In this document: positions 32,941-34,515 of the stretch, in pieces
Numbering within the stretch: the stretch's first letter is position 1
Layout of the letters: every line of letters starts with the position of its first letter
Source: an uncultured Clostridia bacterium
GTDB lineage: Bacteria > Bacillota > Clostridia > TANB77 > CAG-508
Assembly (NCBI GenBank): GCA_944386745.1
Contig: CALXCG010000012.1
Coordinates: 1 to 34,515, forward strand
Length of the DNA stretch: 34,515 nucleotides
Direction of reading: 5' to 3'
The notes under the pieces: model-generated
Seen by the model: only the letters and a program-made list of their open reading frames with translations
Database searches by the model: none
What the model was told of the DNA's origin: nothing
Translations under genes and position numbers: made by a program

Positions 32941-33927
32941 TTATTTTAAATTTGCTTTAAAAAATTCTTCTATTTTGTCAAAAGGAATTATATCTACTTT
33001 ATCATATAAATCAGTATGAACTGCATTTGGAATAATCATTAATTCCTTATTATCTTTATAATTGCTATCCTTTATCATATTATTATAAGCATCTTTACTA
33101 AAATAACATGAATGAGCTTTTTCTCCATGTATCATTAGGACTGCACTTCTTATTTCATTACTATATTGCAAAATAGGTTGATTAACAAATGACATTGTTC
33201 CTGTTACATTCCAACCATCATTTGAATTTCCTGATCTGATATGATATCCACGTTTTGTTTTATAATAATCATGATAGTCTTTTACATAGAAAGGTGCATC
33301 TTCTGGAAGTGGATCTACAACTCCGCCTGCTCTTTTATATTCTCCTGTTTTGTAATCTTCTATTCTTTGAGCATTTAAACTTTTTTTCATTTCATAACGC
33401 TCATTTTCGTCCATTCTATCAAAATATCCATTTGCATTTACACGACTCATATCATACATTGTAGATGTAACTGTTGCTTTAATTCTTGTATCTATTGCTG
33501 CAACATTTAACGCCATTCCTCCCCATCCACAAATTCCAATAATACCAATTCTTTCTGGGTCTACGTTATATTGTACTGATAAGAAATCTACCGCTGCTGA
33601 AAAGTCTTCTGTATTTATATCTGGTGATGCAACATAACGAGGTGTTCCTCCACTTTCTCCTGTAAATGAAGGGTCAAATGCTATTGTTAAAAATCCTCTT
33701 TCTGCCATAATTTGTGCATATAGTCCTGATGCTTGTTCCTTTACTGCCCCAAATGGTCCACATACAGCAATTGCTGGAAGTTTTCCTTCTAAATCTTTTG
33801 GTTCATATAAGTCTGCTGCTAGTGTTATCCCATAACGATTATGAAAAGTTACCTTTCTATGGTTTACACTTTCACTTTTTTCGAATGTTTTGTCCCATTC
33901 TTGTGTTAAATTTAATTTTTCTTCCAT
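32941..33927 (-). CDS. Alpha/beta hydrolase with a cysteine nucleophile, dienelactone-hydrolase-like
   Basis: A 328-residue cytoplasmic protein with the alpha/beta-hydrolase order: PAIAVCGPFGAVKEQ (oxyanion strand and loop), FLTIAFDPSFTGESGG, then the nucleophile elbow IGIIGICGWGGMALN with Cys133 where serine is usual, a cap region, VLMIHGEKAHSCYF and a C-terminal His in NAVHTDLYD. Cysteine nucleophiles are known in dienelactone hydrolases. There is no signal peptide. GGAAG precedes the ATG. The aldo/keto reductase gene is 36 bp upstream on the same strand, so the two form an operon of small-molecule detoxification or metabolism genes (inference). Substrate unknown. Confidence 0.87.
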   Translation of the reverse strand: MEEKLNLTQEWDKTFEKSESVNHRKVTFHNRYGITLAADLYEPKDLEGKLPAIAVCGPFGAVKEQASGLYAQIMAERGFLTIAFDPSFTGESGGTPRYVASPDINTEDFSAAVDFLSVQYNVDPERIGIIGICGWGGMALNVAAIDTRIKATVTSTMYDMSRVNANGYFDRMDENERYEMKKSLNAQRIEDYKTGEYKRAGGVVDPLPEDAPFYVKDYHDYYKTKRGYHIRSGNSNDGWNVTGTMSFVNQPILQYSNEIRSAVLMIHGEKAHSCYFSKDAYNNMIKDSNYKDNKELMIIPNAVHTDLYDKVDIIPFDKIEEFFKANLK

Positions 33928-33963
33928 AATTATACCTTCTTCCTATAATATATTTTTTTAATT

Positions 33964-34439
33964 TTAATACCAATCATGTTTTTCATCACGATTTAAACTT
34001 TCTATTTTTTGCATTTCTTCATCTGTCAATTTAAAATCATAAATTTCTGTATTTTCCTTTATATGTTCTGGATTACTTGAACCAGGAATTACTACAACTC
34101 CTCTTTGCAAGTTCCATCTTAAAATTACTTGTGCTGCTGTTACATTATGATTGTTTGCAATTTCAGTAATTGTTTCATCATTTAAAAGCTCTGATGTATG
34201 TCCTCTTCCACCAAATGGGTACCAACCTTGCACTACTATTCCTTTACTTTGAATATATTGTACAACATCTAATTCTTGATAATATGGGTGTATTTCATTT
34301 TGAACAAGAGCAGGCATTGTATCTACTTGTGGTAAAAATTCTTCTAGTTCTTCTATATACCAATTAGATAATCCAATAGAATGTATCTTTCCTTCTTCTA
34401 CTGCTTGTTCCATTGCTTTATATGCCTCCACATCATTAG
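33964..34439 (-). CDS. Aldo/keto reductase, 3' exon only (interrupted by a group II intron)
   Basis: Aldo/keto reductases reduce carbonyls with NADPH in a TIM barrel. Present are NDVEAYKAMEQAVEEGKIHSIG, the strand-7 motif LSNW, ALVQNEIHPYYQ, GIVVQGWYPFGG and the coenzyme loop VVVIPGSSNPEHIKEN, then the C-terminal EMQKIESLNRDEKHDWY. This is about the C-terminal 158 residues; the N-terminal half with the catalytic Tyr and Lys is not in the window. Homology ends at 34439, exactly where a group II intron 3' end begins. A GTG at 34458 lies inside the intron and is not a true start. The gene is either restored by splicing or truncated. It precedes the hydrolase by 36 bp. Confidence 0.85.
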
Positions 34440-34515
34440 ATTGAGTAGAGGATAACACTTAGTGTGCTTTTCCCCTCTCACACCACCACTCAAGCGGTTC
34501 TCGCAAGTGGCGGTT
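34440..34515 (-). mobile_element. Group II intron 3' end (domains V and VI), partial
   Basis: On the minus strand ACCGCCACTTGCGAGAACCG with CTTGAGTGGTGG is a domain V-type hairpin (CCGCCACT / AGTGGTGG). It is followed by TGTGAGAGGGG, a domain VI-like stem (GCACAC / GTGTTATCC) and the terminal CTCTACTCAAT. This matches the conserved 3' end of bacterial group II introns (CGGTGGTGTGAGAGG ... CTACTCGAY). The reverse transcriptase would lie beyond the window. Confidence 0.82.

Noticed and set aside
34440-34458. GTG start of the aldo/keto reductase at 34458
   Set aside because: It lies inside group II intron sequence, has no ribosome site, and the protein would lack half of the barrel.

Overview
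The window is AT-rich DNA from a low-GC Bacillota, most likely a Clostridia-type anaerobe. The case rests on strong AGGAGG ribosome sites with frequent TTG/GTG starts, SepF and DivIVA, an ER-type (SipW) signal peptidase with TasA-like substrates, a TIGR04086-type membrane protein, a ChW-like surface module and clostridial pilin-like sequence. I cannot name a species. Every gene but one (26160-27479) lies on the minus strand, so transcription runs from high to low coordinates.

Layout from the left. 1-2941: glycolysis (pgk, cut by the window edge, and gapA) with a type IV pilin-like gene between them; each gene is preceded by the same hairpin-plus-promoter module. 2953-4106: a REP-associated tyrosine transposase (RAYT/Y1 type) with an amber codon, flanked by inverted GGGGAC repeats. 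4112-12102: a GH15-like glucoamylase, a beta-CASP metallo-hydrolase, an unknown coiled-coil protein, FtsK/SpoIIIE and a small unknown protein. 12118-13959: an intergenic-rich stretch with several palindromic elements, a coiled-coil protein and a frameshifted rsmD. 13960-16362: a division cluster (divIVA, sepF, HlyD-like protein) with a WalR-like box upstream of sepF. 16442-20413: miaA, a membrane protein and mutL. 20578-23482: divergent SecF-like and SecD-like proteins and a frameshifted HD-domain gene. 23634-27479: a TasA/SipW-type secreted-fibre locus with a divergently transcribed secreted protein, controlled by two mirror-image promoters. 27523-32745: a TIGR04086 membrane protein, BirA, and an FtsX-type ABC permease with its ATPase. 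32941-34515: an alpha/beta hydrolase and an aldo/keto reductase whose 5' part is replaced by the 3' end of a group II intron.

The most unusual signal is a dispersed ~30-nt palindromic repeat family. At least ten loci carry a constant GGGGAC core in the loop of a hairpin whose six-base stem falls into four sequence families (TGATGA, GGTCAG, TGTCGC, GGGATT). Most copies touch or overlap stop codons inside operons. One supplies the last residues and stop of gapA, one lies inside the 5' coding part of miaA, and one overlaps an apparent ABC permease start. The GGTCAG family flanks the RAYT gene, so these look like its REP-type substrates; the other families imply further transposases elsewhere in the genome.

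Three genes are broken by single-base events (RAYT amber, rsmD +1, HD-domain +1) and a fourth (24318) has no ordinary start codon. They may be real decay or assembly errors; the sequence alone does not decide.
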